DNA of 64,000 bases from Pyronema omphalodes (lineage: Eukaryota; Ascomycota; Pezizomycetes; Pezizales; Pyronemataceae): the NCBI GenBank assembly GCA_024516155.1, contig JAJJXM010000001.1, forward strand, positions 1,116,001 to 1,180,000, written 5' to 3'. This document shows, in pieces, positions 21,921 through 34,175 of the stretch. The notes below the pieces were generated by a model, which was not told where the DNA came from, did no database searches, and saw only the letters and a program-made list of their open reading frames with translations. The position numbers and the translations under genes are program-made. The stretch's first letter is position 1, and each line of letters begins with the position of its first letter.

Positions 21921-24900
21921 ATGAATTCAAAATCCGCATCACCGCCGCCCGTTAGCACCACCGGTACGCCGAAACGCCGGAGAAAGACACAGTCTGATGA
22001 GCGACCGCCCGCGCTGACTTCGCCGACATCTCCCACGACAACCGATGGGAGCGGCGCGGTGGGAGGGATACCTGGAGTGGGCGCTGGAGCTGGCACCGGA
22101 GCCGGAACTGTATCTGGAAACAACAATAACAACAATAACGGTGCAACTTCATCCTTCCGGAACGTATCAGCATGTAACCGGTGTCGACTACGAAAGAATA
22201 GATGCGATCAACGGTTGCCAGCATGTCAGAGTTGCGAAAAGGCGGTACGTAGATTGGCGCAGGCCGTTTCTTCTGCTGTGATTGTTATTTGCCTTTGCCC
22301 CACCCTGTGGTTCCCAGGTCCCTGTTGTTTCAAACTGAATGCTGAGTTTTTTTTTTCGCAAGGGCGTACGATGTGTAGGTGTGTAATTATTCCGTCTCGA
22401 GTCCCTGTTTCCCTGTTTGGAATGCCTCGTTTTATATTATTTCTGGCGCGACGTCGCGTCGCGGTTGGACTCTGGTTGGCGGAGAAGGAGGGGGCTCTAT
22501 CGCCTACGCATTGACCAAGATCGCGATTGACACGGCGCGTGCGCAGGTTACGATCCAATAACAAAGAGGGAGATCCCGCGAAGGTGAGCAGTCTATTCCC
22601 CGATTGGTTACCGGCTCAGGGCGGGAGGCGATTATTCGGTGCATGTCTCAAGCCATGGCGGATTATTTTCGGTGGAGGTTGCTGACGTCGAGGATTCTGT
22701 AAATCAGTTACGTTCACTACCTTGAAACCCGAGTTTCGTATCTTGAAAACCTTCTTACGAGCTCTAATATTACCTTCGCTCCCGCCGAGGACTTTCCAGA
22801 CCTTCCACCAATTCAAACCACCCCCTCAAATACTATATCCACCCCGACCACAGCAACATCACTTTATGCTCCGTCTCTACCTGCCATTCCCTCACCATCA
22901 GGTACACCCATTGATCCCGCAATACGAGGACAGGGCGAGCCAGGACGTCAGTCTCCAAGAGTTAAACGCGAGTCTTCAGAAGGCTTGGAGGGAAAGAAGC
23001 TGGACAACCTAGTTTCGGATATCGGGCTGGTCTCGTTTGCCGGAGCAAGTGATCCACGCTACCTTGGATCTGTCTCTGGAATCTCTTTTGCTCGAGTTGT
23101 TTTCGCTGCAGTTAAAAGCACATCGGGAGCTGCAGGAAAGGATGATAAAAATGGAGCTTCTCTTGAGAAGGGAAAGAGTGGTCGTGGTGGATCTACTCGG
23201 GGTTCTAGAGGCCTTGGAATGGGTGGTGCTGCCACCAAGGATGAGGAGGGAGAGGTTGATGCGGACACTCAAATGAGAGACTCCTTCTTTGGACTCCACA
23301 CCAAGCCAACCATCTCCCCGGCTCCCTTCCCAACTCGGCCTGTTGCGGAGAAGCTAGTTCACCTATATTTCGAGCATGCCAATCCTCAAGTACCTTCCCT
23401 CCATCGAGGTGAATTCACAAAGGTTTTGGATGCCATCTATGATCCGGTTGAGGGTACTACAACAGATAGTGCTATGGAAGCAACTCCAGAGCACGATTCT
23501 GAGGGCAAAGGACTTGGCGGTACCGCTCGTGAACGCTACCTTCTCAACATTGTTTGCGCCATTGGTGCAGGAATTTTCCTCACAACACCCGAGGAAACCT
23601 CTTCCGAACACGAATCAGATGATGAGCACAGTGGAGAACAAGAAGGACCACGAAAGAAGCAAAAGACGGATGAGAAGTCTCGTAAGGATAGTACCAAACG
23701 GAGCGAACCTGAGGCATACCATGCATCCGCAATGCTTTACCTTGAGTCGTTCTTAAGTCAAAGTAAAGGTGGTCTTGATGAGTTGCAAGCTGTATTGCTG
23801 TTGGCAGGATATGCCCTGCTAAGACCCGTATCGCCAGGACTTTGGTACATTGTGGGGGTGGCCGTTAGATTAGCCGTTGACTTGGGACTTCACTACGAGG
23901 ATGCCGATACAGAGGCGAAGAAGCAGCCAATTCATGGTGAAAAGACCGAGAAGGATGGAAGAAAGGAGTGGGTAAGGGACATGCGTAGACGCCTTTGGTG
24001 GAGTGTGTACAATCTCGACCGCTTGGTTAGCACATGTGTTGGAAGACCATTTGGAATTGCTGACGAAGTCATCAGCACTCAGGTATGTTATGTCCACCAA
24101 TAAATCCTCTGTGATGCTGTTCTAATTATATGCCAGTTCCCTTCCATGCTCGACGACCAGTACATTCACCCAACTAAGGGATTGATACAGCCTCCTCCAG
24201 GCGAAGAAGGAAAATCGTACAAATTGGTCTCTGACCACTACACCAGGCTTCGTCTTCTCCAGTCCGAAATTCTTCAAGTCTTGCAGCAGCAGTCTCACTC
24301 CTTTGCTTTTGCGTCTGCATCCTCCGAAACGAACTTTAGAAGAGATATGTACAAGGGGAAGAATAATTACCCTCGTCATCACCCATACCATCTACAGACT
24401 ACGTACCTTCACGGTCATAAGTCTCTCCAGGCATGGCATCAGGATATGGACAACCGATTGAGCGAATGGATGGCTTCTGCACCAAAATCTAGTGCCGAAA
24501 CTGGCGTTGAGTTTTCGCCATTGTTCCTCGAATTGAACTACTGGCAATCTAAGATCATGCTATATAGACCGTGTCTGTCAGTTCCTGTCCTGCTCGCAGG
24601 CGAACTCGGTGCCAACTCTGGAAATGCTCGATCCCGTGCTGCAGAGAGAGGTCTAGGAGAAGGAACCCACATGGTTCCTGGCAAGATTGAGGATGAGGAG
24701 CGGGTGTACCTGATTGTAGCAGAGGCCGGTAGCAAGGTTCTGAGACTTTACCGTCAGTTGCACCGTGTTCATCAGGTTAACTATACTTTCTTGGCCACGC
24801 ACCACTTATTTATGGCTGGTATATAATCTCTCTCTAGGCTCGGGTTCTGTTAAATGCTAACGATGGATAGGAATTTCTTATCTTTACGCCATCTGGCACT

Positions 24901-25745
24901 CACCGCTCGTTCGATCACGTTTGTCCATGGACGATGTTGACTTTACTATCCTTGCTGCGACTTCTGTTCTTGGAGATTTAGTCGATGTCTGCCCACCAGC
25001 GGCTGCTTGCAGAGATGCATTCGAGCGCATGTCCAAGGCCACTGTGCAAATGTGCCTTAATGGTGGAAAGCGTGGCCCCGCCTCAACTATGGTTCCCAGC
25101 GGAACCCACACTATGGGCAATGCGTCTTCCCACGACCGTAGAGACTCGGTCAAGAGAGAAGACGGAAACATGAGTCATCAGCAGTACCGCCCTACTTACC
25201 AACCCCACCACATGCACTCTCCGGGCCACCAAATGATGCAACAACGCCCCATGAGCCGTGCTAGTAGCACTGATTCCTACTCCCATTCTACCGCCGCAGC
25301 TGAAGTTCGCCGAAGATCATCGCAGGCCCCACTTAGGTTTGATGATGGATTCCGGGAGCTGTTTACATCCCCTCGCTCGCTGCATATCAACACCCCAACC
25401 ACCACATATTCACCTGGACCCCACTCTGGCTATGTTCAGTCTCCAACGACACCTATTGATGGCATGCAATACAACGCTCATTCACCAGCTTTTGCGCATC
25501 CTCAACACCAGATGTATCAACATCAGCAGCATCAGCAGCCCCAATCGGAAATGATGATTGACCCAGCCCTACAGCAGCAATATTCACCAGCTCCTCCAGC
25601 TCCGTCGTCTGAATGGAGCCAACTTGATATGGCACAACTTGGTATGCCCGAGGCAGAAATGTGGGAACACGATAGCTGGAGCGAGGAAGGTAATGCAGGT
25701 CAAGTGGATCTATTTGACGGATTCTTTTTCGGTGGTGGAAATTAG
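21921..25745 (+). CDS. Zn2Cys6 transcription factor, PPR1-like
   Basis: Six exons: 21921-22244, 22363-22378, 22547-22583, 22708-24082, 24137-24818, 24871-25745, giving 1102 residues. The binuclear zinc cluster has Cys85, 88, 95, 102 and 105 in exon 1 and Cys112 in a 16-nt microexon (GVRCV). Exon 3 continues GYDPITKREIPR, and exon 4 gives the SYVHYLETRVSYLENLL linker and dimerisation helix. Spacing CX2CX6CX6CX2CX6C is canonical, and CVGYDPITKREIPRSYV resembles yeast PPR1. The fungal middle homology region spans about residues 340-600 (LYFEHANPQVPSLHRGEF, GRPFGIADEVIS). The C-terminal third is His/Gln/Pro/Ser-rich and probably an activation region. Start: the ATG at 21921 has a good CACA context; the frame is open upstream to about 21612 without another ATG. 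The target pathway cannot be told. Confidence 0.88.
22363..22378 (+). other. 16-nt microexon (exon 2 of the Zn2Cys6 gene)
   Basis: GGCGTACGATGTGTAG lies between a T-rich tract ending CGCAAG and a GTGTGT donor. It encodes GVRCV plus the first base of the next Gly codon. It restores both the sixth zinc-ligand Cys and the reading frame into exon 3. Confidence 0.85.
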
Positions 25746-26637
25746 GACCTTCCTCTCTACACTAAACCGCAATATACCTATCGAAGCATGAGGACCATGC
25801 TTAAGAATTTTGAAAAAAATGTTTGCTATTTATGGACTTTAGCGAGGCGTATGGTGTTTGATATGTTGTTTGGGCTTGGGGTATTTATGTTGCACACCGA
25901 CTTTATCTCGCTTAATGTGTTGAGTTGTGTATTTGCTACTTCTTCTCTCAATTATTTGTTCGGTGGGTTTTGTTTTGCTTTGTTTTACTTTGTTTTTCCC
26001 TTTGGGCATATCAAAAGTTGGTCATCTCGGGAGGGATTTGATTTTTTTTCTTGGGAGCAAAATCCTCAAAATTTATGACACTATATGAAAGAATGTGGAC
26101 ATCTGCTACACTTAGATCGGTGTTTAAATAAAGGTTATGGGGTGTTTGCATGAAGTATTCGTTTCCGTGAGCTCACGATTTCGTTGCATCGTTCGTGTTA
26201 TGCTTCACATGGCCATCACTCGGTTTGCATTACAGTCGACTGTATCCTAAATTCCCACCCCTGACTAGCGACCCCCAGCTATCAACATCACGTGAGGGGT
26301 GGGTCTGTGCCGCGGTGCTGTCAAGCTCAGCTGCTGGCGGGAAACCGACTGGTAACAACATCCTCGGTTCATCCCCACCATCGCCGCTGCAATAGGCATG
26401 TACCGCCAGTTCTTGGTTTCTCTGTCTAGTCCTTCTTCAGTAACCATTCAGCGCCGAGCAGCCTAGATTACCTGTCATAGCTTCTACTGCTCAACAATCT
26501 ACAACTGTTACTCTATCCCACAGCAATGCCCCCTCATCACGACCGAAGGAACATCCGATAAATATACCCCATCAATAATTGCAGGAACCTACTTTGCCAA
26601 TACATAATTCGTCAGCATCCAACCGGTTAGCAACAGC
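25746..26637. other. intergenic: 3' flank of the regulator and PEX7 promoter
   Basis: T-rich 3' region, then about 450 bp upstream of PEX7. No extra gene seen. Confidence 0.6.
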
Positions 26638-27679
26638 ATGCTCTCGTTTCGTACTACCGGTTTTAACGGTTACGCCGTCAAATATTCGCCGTTCTTTGAC
26701 TCCCGCATTGCTTGTGCCGCCTCCTCCAACTTTGGACTCGTAGGAAATGGCCGTCTCTATATCCTTAACCTAACACCGCAAGGAATCGTCGCAGAAAAAT
26801 GGTACCTCTTGCTGACTGGGAGCTTCATGATTACCCCACCATGCTGACAAGCTACCCCGCAGGTTCGACACCCAAGACTCCCTCTTCGACGTAAGCTTCA
26901 GCGAATCGAACGCCAACCAGCTCGCTGTCGCTAGCGGCGACGGTTCTATTAAACTCTTTGATGCTACCCTTAACGACTTTCCAATCCGACAATGGCGTGA
27001 GCATACCAGAGAGGTCTTTTCTCTCTCATGGAACCTTGTCGACAAGAATATCTTTGCCTCGTCTTCTTGGGACGGAAATGTCAAGATTTGGAATCCTACC
27101 GCTCCGCAAAGTTTAAGGACTATAAACATTGGTTCTTGTACCTACGCTGTCGCCTTCCAACCTTCCTCGCCAACGGTTCTTTCGGCGGTGTCTTCAGATG
27201 GGTTCATGCGCGTGTTCGATCTAAGGGCCCCAGAGCCAAGCGCGGAAATCGCAAAAACTCGAGTCTCTCCGGGTGAAGTTCTTACACAGGACTGGAATAA
27301 ATACCGACCTTCGGTTATTGCTACTGCTGGCGTGGACAGATCAATTAGGGTATGGGACCTTAAAATGCCGAGTATGTGTCAGACTGAGCTAGTGGGACAT
27401 GAATATGCCGTAAGGAGGATTGCTTGGAGTCCACACTGGCAAGATGTTGTCTTGTCGGCCAGTTATGACATGAGTGTTCGGGTTTGGACGGACGGAAGTG
27501 CACAAGCTGGTGGGGCTGGTCCAGGTACGGGACGATTGTTAGGAGTAATGGATAGACATACCGAGTTCTGTGCTGGTGTGGATTGGTGCCTGTTTGGAGG
27601 TGAGGGGTGGGCAGCCAGCACAGGATGGGATGAAATGGTCTGGGTTTGGGACGTAGGATCAACTATGGGAAGTCGGTAA
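26638..27679 (+). CDS. pex7: PEX7, peroxisomal PTS2 import receptor
   Basis: Exons 26638-26801 and 26863-27679, one 61-bp intron, 326 residues. The N-terminus MLSFRTTGFNGYAVKYSPFF, the following SRIACAASSNFGLVGNGRL and six WD40 blades (HTREVFSLSW...SSSWDGNVKIW, QPSSPTVLSAVSSDGFMRVFD, ...TAGVDRSIRVWDLK, ...SASYDMSVRVW, ...STGWDEMVWVWD) match PEX7 over its full usual length (about 320-375 residues). In the cell it binds the N-terminal PTS2 signal of enzymes such as thiolase and, with PEX20 in fungi, docks them at the peroxisome membrane. The intron splits the Trp codon before FDTQDSLFDV. No oddities. Confidence 0.95.
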
Positions 27680-28311
27680 GGGTGTAGGTATCTAGATGTG
27701 TACTTTGGTGGCGTTATGGCGTTTTATGTATCTACTGTGTTGTTATTGCGTCTTATTGATGTGAAGGAACGATTATATCCCAGAGTGATGGGCATTGACA
27801 TATTTGCTGTGAAGGGATACATAGAGGAGTCCAAGTTTGCGTGTACAGAAATGCTGTATATTGGGAGCATATCAGATGATGGAAATGTCTGTGTGCCTCG
27901 ATTTCGGTATAACTGTGTCTTTCACCGGTCCCATGCTAGCAAGCTGTGCATTTTCTTCTCGGGCCGGCTTTGAAACTTCTGATATCGATTCGCGAATAAT
28001 CCGCGGCTTGGCAACGTTCCATAACGACGGAACCTGATCCTTCTTTCGTTAGCCCCACATTTTGTCTCGACCGTGACAGAGAACGTCGTTCTCTCGCATT
28101 TCTTCCCATTTCTCCCCATATCCCCACCACCACTGCTCGTTTTTACTCTACGAGCTTCACACTTCCCTGTCCGCCTTTCATATATCACCACTCTTTCCTT
28201 CTCACCCAATTCGTGAGGTAGGTGTTTGTCTTGACGTTACTCACAAGCAGGGCATCTGGATTTGAAGTCGACAACCACCCGGAAAAAGACCCTACAATTG
28301 TTCGAGCACCA
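27680..28311. other. intergenic: PEX7 3' flank and downstream promoter
   Basis: No gene seen. A pyrimidine-rich stretch (about 28090-28210) precedes the start codon of the coiled-coil gene. Confidence 0.6.
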
Positions 28312-31300
28312 TGGTAAAGTCTACAAGAGAAACAACGACTCTGCATGTCCTGCTAATGAAGATGGTAGGCGACACCACGATCTCTCCGGAGTTTTCTGGA
28401 CACCACATCAGCGGATATTCTCGATACGCCATTCCACTCGTTGATATTTCTATCGCGCAATGAGCACGACAACCTACTGTCACAGATTGAACTCCTACAA
28501 CTACAGGTAGCTGATAAACAGCGTATCCTCGACGATGTTTCCCAGGGAGGCAGCGACGCAAAGTTCCAAACCGATAAAACGGGTAGTTTTCTAGCCTCAA
28601 TTGAGAAAGAAATCGAGCAGAAGCGGATTTTGGAGGAGAAGGAATTGCTAGAGCAAGAAAACCATAGACTGTCGTCTGCGGTGGAGGAAGGCGAGGTGAA
28701 ATTCCGTGCTCTCAAGAGCGAAATGATCAAACTTAGAACCCAGATTCAGCAACTACAGCAACAGAAGCAACATTTCGGACAGCAAATACGCGGTTCATCG
28801 GTCTCATCGGAGCCATCGGCAAATGTGGACGGTGCGAAGATGGAAATTACCAGGCTCGGGGAAGAAAACTTGAGATTAAAGGCCGGGAATACCCAATTAC
28901 AATCGAGACTTGCAGACGCCGAGAAGAAGTTGAAGGAATCTGGCGAGAAGTTAGCACAAAGCGAGAAGTTCTACGGAGAACTCGAGGCTGTGGTCAAGGA
29001 ACTAAACATCACTCACAAGAAGGATATGCAAGATCTTTCAGCCGCAGAAGAGTCTATCCGTTCCCTTACTGAGCAAAACACTCAACTTACTGGGGTACGG
29101 AAGAGCTTTGAGCAGGAGATTGACCGACTCAAGAAGCATAACACGGAGCTTGGCACTCGTTTGAAAATACAACAGGAGTCTAACAAAACTCTAGTGGCAA
29201 AGAATAGCAGTCTCACCACCGATTTTGGCAAGCTCGAGAGCGATGGAGAGAAAGTAATCAAAGAGAGACTAAGTCTAATGATCGCTAACGACTCATTAAG
29301 TCAAGCCAAGGACTCACTCGAAACCGAGGTCAAGGCTCTCAAAACGAAGCTTGAAACAGAGAAAGCAGCTAAAGAATCGCTCGAAGCCGAGGTCAAGGCT
29401 CTCGGAACGAAACTCCAAACAGAGGTAGCAGATAAAGACTCGCTTGAAATTGAAGTGAAGGCTCTCAGGACGAAATTCGAAACGGATAAAGCAAACACAG
29501 CCGCAACAGGAACTGGTGACCGAGTCCGATTAACCGACCTGCAGGCTCGAGTCAGCGAATTCCAAAAACGATGCGAGACGATGAGGGACGCAAAGGCAAA
29601 GCTGGAGGAAGAGCTCGACCGTGCTCGGGATGAGCTTAAGACTGTTCGGCGACAGCTTAGGAATATAGAAGAAGACCGGAGGGATTTACACAGCAATCTA
29701 TCTGCGCGAAAGCGCTCTGAACAAGAGGCGATAGATACTAACGATCGGCTACGGGACGACAACGAAGCCCTTCAAGATGAAAGAGAGAAACTTAGAGACA
29801 AGGTCTATCAGTTACAGAGAGACAATCAGGTTCTCAAGGGAAAGCTTAACGCAGCACAACACGTATCTCGTATAACGACTTCAGATCAAGTTCCCGGTAG
29901 TCCTAAAACAGCTACAACAACCCCAACATCTGAGAAGGCATTGGGTATTGCTCAAGACCGACCAACTAGTGCTGCTGGTCAGAAAATCCCTGTCCTTGTA
30001 GGCGGAAAACCATCTACATCCATGAAGACAACGCCCTCAACGAATTCCCCCATTTCCGATGAGGCAATCCGAGGCCCGAAACGAAAGATTGTTGACGAAT
30101 TGTTCCCGCAACGACTAGAAACGCAGTCCCCGAAAATAGAAAACTCTGAGAAGAGGGTGAAACTCGAGGCCTCGCGTTCCAAATCACCTGTTCTTACATT
30201 CAAGCGAAAGGGTACTATATACCTCGTTGAGATCCCTCACCCAGTAAACCAAGGTGCCCTTCGCCATGCTCTTTCTAGGTGCTTGGAAGCCGAAGTTATC
30301 GCATTGAGGCGTGTGTTTTACGGCTCGGTGGTAGCTGGTGAAGAGAGGAATTTTGTTGAGCGGTGGGTAGTCAAATTCGGCGGGGATCCAAAATTCATGA
30401 AGCATGTATATGTGACATCTGGTATTCATGCCACACTCATTCCTCAAACTGGTGGATCTTGCATGATATGCGGTGATGGCCAGCACGGTGTTTGGGAATG
30501 CCCATATGTTGGATACGAAGGTCAAGATCGCCCCAACGCGAAGCAACACGAAATGATGACGACTGGACCGCCACTCGGATTGAAGTTTGACAGTCTTCCC
30601 CTCAAGCCACCTCCACCATACCGCAGCGAGGAGCGGTCCGCCGCTTCTTTATTTGACCGAATCTCTATACCAAAGGAAATCGAACCTCCACGACCAGAGA
30701 ATGTCAGATCTATTCCCGGAGACGAGCTCTTGCAGCAATCACGCACCGAACGACGTTCCATATTCTGTCAATTTTCTGGAGACTACATTCCTAATGAGCA
30801 TCAGTTCCTCCTTAGCTTCGTTACCGGTGGTCCTGTTGATTGCGTCAAAATCATCAACACCGAAAAGTCATCCATAGCCCTTATCGACTTCGTTCACCCC
30901 TCCGATGCCGCGATGTTCTTGACGAATGCTAAAAGCCATATCAACAACAAACGCAAGTTGATGAACCCCAATCCCCATGCTCCGAACACAAGTGGTTGTA
31001 CGGTCGAATTTTCATGGAGCAAAACCGCTGTAAAGCCAATGGAAGAATATCTTGCGCACGGTATTGCCCATGATGGCTGGACTAGGGTCCTTTTACTCAG
31101 AATGGTCCCTCCGCAGTTACTCTTGGATGACGTCTCTCTACACGCGGGCGTTGGTGAGGCTCATAAAGACGTATTGTATTGGGCTCGCGAGTTCAACTAT
31201 GACGCTGGCCACCGCGATGTCGAGATTGAGTTTAGCAGTGTTAAGAATGCTGAAAAGGCCTATCGTGAATTGAAAAGGCAAGGATATCCATCTGTGGAGT

Positions 31301-31338
31301 GGGCGAGAGAACCGACTGAAACGGGACTGATCAACTAA
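28312..31338 (+). CDS. large coiled-coil, CCHC zinc-knuckle and RRM-like protein, function unknown
   Basis: Modelled as exon 28312-28314 (ATG only), a 54-bp intron (donor GTAAAG, branch CTAAT, acceptor TAG) and exon 28369-31338, giving 990 residues starting M|ATPRSLRSFLDTTSADILD. This is the only arrangement found that gives an ATG in frame with the long frame. Residues about 40-500 are heptad-rich coiled coil, including three near-identical 21-residue repeats (316-378). After a Ser/Thr/Pro-rich linker with a KRKIVDELFPQR block comes a folded region (about 615-695), then a CX2CX4HX4C zinc knuckle at 699-712 (CMICGDGQHGVWEC). Two RRM-like beta-alpha segments follow (about 795-865 and 905-980). 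Coiled coil, zinc knuckle and RRM-like folds suggest a nucleic-acid-bound scaffold. I do not recognise an orthologue. Confidence 0.75.
29311..29499 (+). repeat. three tandem 63-bp units inside the coiled-coil coding region
   Basis: Units at 29311, 29374 and 29437, each encoding 21 residues of the form xSLExEVKALxTKxxTExxxK. They keep frame and heptad phase, so copy-number change would alter coil length without disrupting it. Confidence 0.85.
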
Positions 31339-32080
31339 GGGCTGGGAAGTAGAGAGAAATGCTTACTGTTCAGGTGTTAGGGGATGGGCGTTTTTTTTTT
31401 TTTGCTTTCCTTTTTGGGTGGATATCCATTGTGTATTAGTCTTGTTTTTTTGTTTTTTTCTTGTTATCTGAATCACATGTAGAGAGGAACTGGATTGTTT
31501 TGTATGTATTGCGTTGACACAATCTGTTTGTATCGAGGTCTGGGGGATTGTCAGTGTTCGACGACGATTTTATGTAGCATGTCAATGATGGGATGATACC
31601 ACTTGATGTAATTGCTTGCGGTCTATGACACATAGAAGATTTCAACAATCATTTGTGACAAAGTGCAAAATTCCGCTTTTCAGGCCAAGCTTCATATCAG
31701 CGCTACGATATCATACATCCTTCGTAATCCATGACCGACGCACAGTCACCCAGCATCACATCGACGTATCCCGAGCTAGTGCAAGAATCCTTCTGGAATC
31801 CTCAAGCATCGTACTGATTATCATACCATCGCATCATCACATCATCGCATCATCAATTTGTCACAACCCATCCCATCGTTCATACCCCTCATATATATCA
31901 CCCGGATTTATTCCGATCCGTGCGCATCTGACCCCGATAAACTTCCGCGCCACTAAACGAACCCCCCGAGCTTGCAACCCACAGCTAACCTTATACGGTC
32001 TTGGCTGAAAGCTTTAAGCCTTATATTAACTTCCGCGACGCCCCATCTTTAAAGCTTCACCTTAACCACCGATATTCAAA
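31339..32080. other. intergenic
   Basis: T-rich 3' flank, then the CATCA-rich promoter of the methyltransferase gene (several CATC/ATCA repeats near 31825-31860). No gene seen. Confidence 0.55.
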
Positions 32081-32956
32081 ATGTCAGAGCCAACTGAAAC
32101 CTCTGATATCCCTCTTCCCACTGACACCCGCGCTCGCCTTCGCGCCCACTTCTCTGTGTACGCCCATGATCCCCTCATTTCAATCCCCACCTCACCCCAC
32201 TAACTCCATTCACAGCCCAGTCCAGGAACACGGCACCAAATGGTCTGACCTCTGGAACCAAGATTTCATTCCCTGGGACCAAGCAAAGCCCTCACCAGCC
32301 CTGGAAGACTTATTCTCTGAACGCGGAAGCACCCTCCTTGGGTTAGGAAAAGGAAAGACTGCTCTAGTCCCTGGCTGCGGAAAAGGATATGATGTCGCCC
32401 TGTTTGCGTCATATGGAGTTGATGCGACGGGATTGGAGATTAGCGAAACGGCGGTGCAGAAGGCGCGAGAGTGGCATGAGCAGAAGGCGAAGGAGGAGGA
32501 TAGAAATGATTGGGCGGAGATGAGGTTTTTGTTGGGGGACTTTTATGAGAATGACTGGACTCCCAAGGAAGGCTTTGATTTTGTTTATGATTACACGGTA
32601 AGTGGCCCTGAAATCTATACCGGTGCGAGCTGAAAGACGCTACAATAAATGTGGAATTTGAGGGGGGGTGGCTAATGAAATGGTAGTTTTTGTGCGCTAT
32701 GCCGTTGGAGAGGAGACCAGATTGGAGTAGGAGAATGGGGGAGTTGGTGAAGCCCGGAGGACACCTGATTTGTCTCGAATTCCCATTGTACAAGGCACTC
32801 GAGACTGGTGGACCCCCGTGGGGATTGACGAGCAAGGTTTATGAGGAGCTTCTGAGTGAGAAGTTTGAGAAGATTTTGCATTACAAGCCGGAAAGAACGC
32901 ATGAGATTGGAATGGGCACTGATCATATCGCGGTTTGGAAGAGGAAGGAGAATTAG
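32081..32956 (+). CDS. TPMT-superfamily S-adenosylmethionine-dependent (thiol) methyltransferase
   Basis: Exons 32081-32157, 32216-32597 and 32687-32956 give 242 residues. I used the GTACGC donor at 32158 because it joins HFSV to PVQEHGTKWSDLWNQ in frame; the GTGTAC donor two bases earlier would shift the frame. Family landmarks: WDLW-like KWSDLWNQDFIPWDQ near the N-terminus, SAM-binding motif LVPGCGKGYDVALFASYG, an acidic GLEIS, then FDFVYDYTFLCAMPLERRPDW, the substrate-side signature of fungal and plant thiol/halide methyltransferases. It probably methylates small thiols or halide/thiocyanate ions in the cytosol. The exact substrate cannot be read from sequence. Confidence 0.9.
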
Positions 32957-33549
32957 AGTATAGAAAGCCAATGGAGGGAGCGAGATGGGACGCCTGAGTT
33001 GTGAATCTTTAGACACATCCCAAATGAAACATTATAATGTTATAGAATGGGCTAAATTTATGAAATACATGTTTAAATCAACGGTTGGCTCCAAATGAAG
33101 ATGTTGCTTACGGGTTTCTACTCGCGTTCGGTACTATTGGACTTCGATGCCATTCTCCGCGAGAACGTTCGGTCTGATAATCTGTTTGTGCGCCCAGGCT
33201 TCGGGCTTATTTCACTAGAAATATCTCATCGGCTTTCTCCCACCAAGGTTAATTTGAAAAGATAAGACTAACTTATAATTCCCTGTCGTGGAAGTTATTA
33301 TTCCGAAATTGAGATCCCTGATTGAATGAGCTGGATATCAGTTCAGGATTATTTATTTATTTATTGAATCATACGCTGACCGAGGCCCAAAAGGCCCATG
33401 CAGGACTAGAAAAATATCCGAATCCCGTCCTCGTGATCTAAACCACCTAATGAGCCCCCCTAATCTCCTACACCCATATAACCCGTCAAACAAAGTATGA
33501 AAAAGAAATACAATGAGAAAGAACCAGAGAATTGAGAAAGGGGACTTCA
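32957..33549. other. intergenic
   Basis: No gene recognised; a TTATTTATTTATT tract lies near 33350. Confidence 0.5.
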
Positions 33550-34110
33550 TCAGTCTCCCCCTTGTCCTGTGATATCCTGGTCACCTCCTCCAACACCCAC
33601 CACCATGCCCTCTTCAAAGCCTGTGGTATTTTCACTTGTCATCTGCCCTCTCATTTGATAATTCACATGCCCTCCGCTTCCTCTCTGCCTCTGTCTCCTG
33701 CTATTCCCGCCTCGCCTCTCTCCCCTTTGTCCCTTCACCTCCACCGGGGTTGTCGGTCTCAGATTGTCATTCCCCAGGATAATCTGGACGTTAATTCCAC
33801 CACTGCGGACAACACCTGCCCATGTTTTGTTGCCGGAGTGGTGTTTCATTGTTGGTTGATGCTGTTTCTTACCCCATGCACCATTCTGTTGTACTGTCTG
33901 TTGTCATGGTCCAGAACCGGTTGCTTTCTTCCTACGGGCTCTCTTACCCTCCACAATCCGCCATTTGCCTGTAGATTCCGGGGCAGCGTTGCCTAGATTG
34001 GATGGAGTTGTGTTAGGCTCAGCGGTTGAATTCGGGTGAGGGTCGGAAGCCTTAATTATTTGCTGAATGATCGGGCTGGGGGAGGGGCTGCCCGCAAGTG
34101 CATCAAGCAA
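33550..34110 (-). pseudogene. basic reading frame broken by one in-frame TGA
   Basis: One frame runs 34110 to 33550 on the minus strand, interrupted only by TGA at 33906-33904. Before the stop it reads LDALAGSPSPSPIIQQIIKA... and WRIVEGKRARRKKATGSGP; after it QQTVQQNGAWGKKQHQP, then KTWAGVVRSGG and a GQRGERRGGNSRRQRQRG tail. There is no ATG at the 5' end. The composition (KTWAxV followed by a basic tail) faintly recalls gag-like ORF1 proteins of fungal LINEs, but this is only an impression. It may be a decayed retroelement or a gene whose other exons I missed. Confidence 0.35.
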
Positions 34111-34175
34111 TTAGTTCAGGATTACCTACCAAACGGTTGATAGGATAAAAATGTCTGCTGCACGTGCAACGGCCA

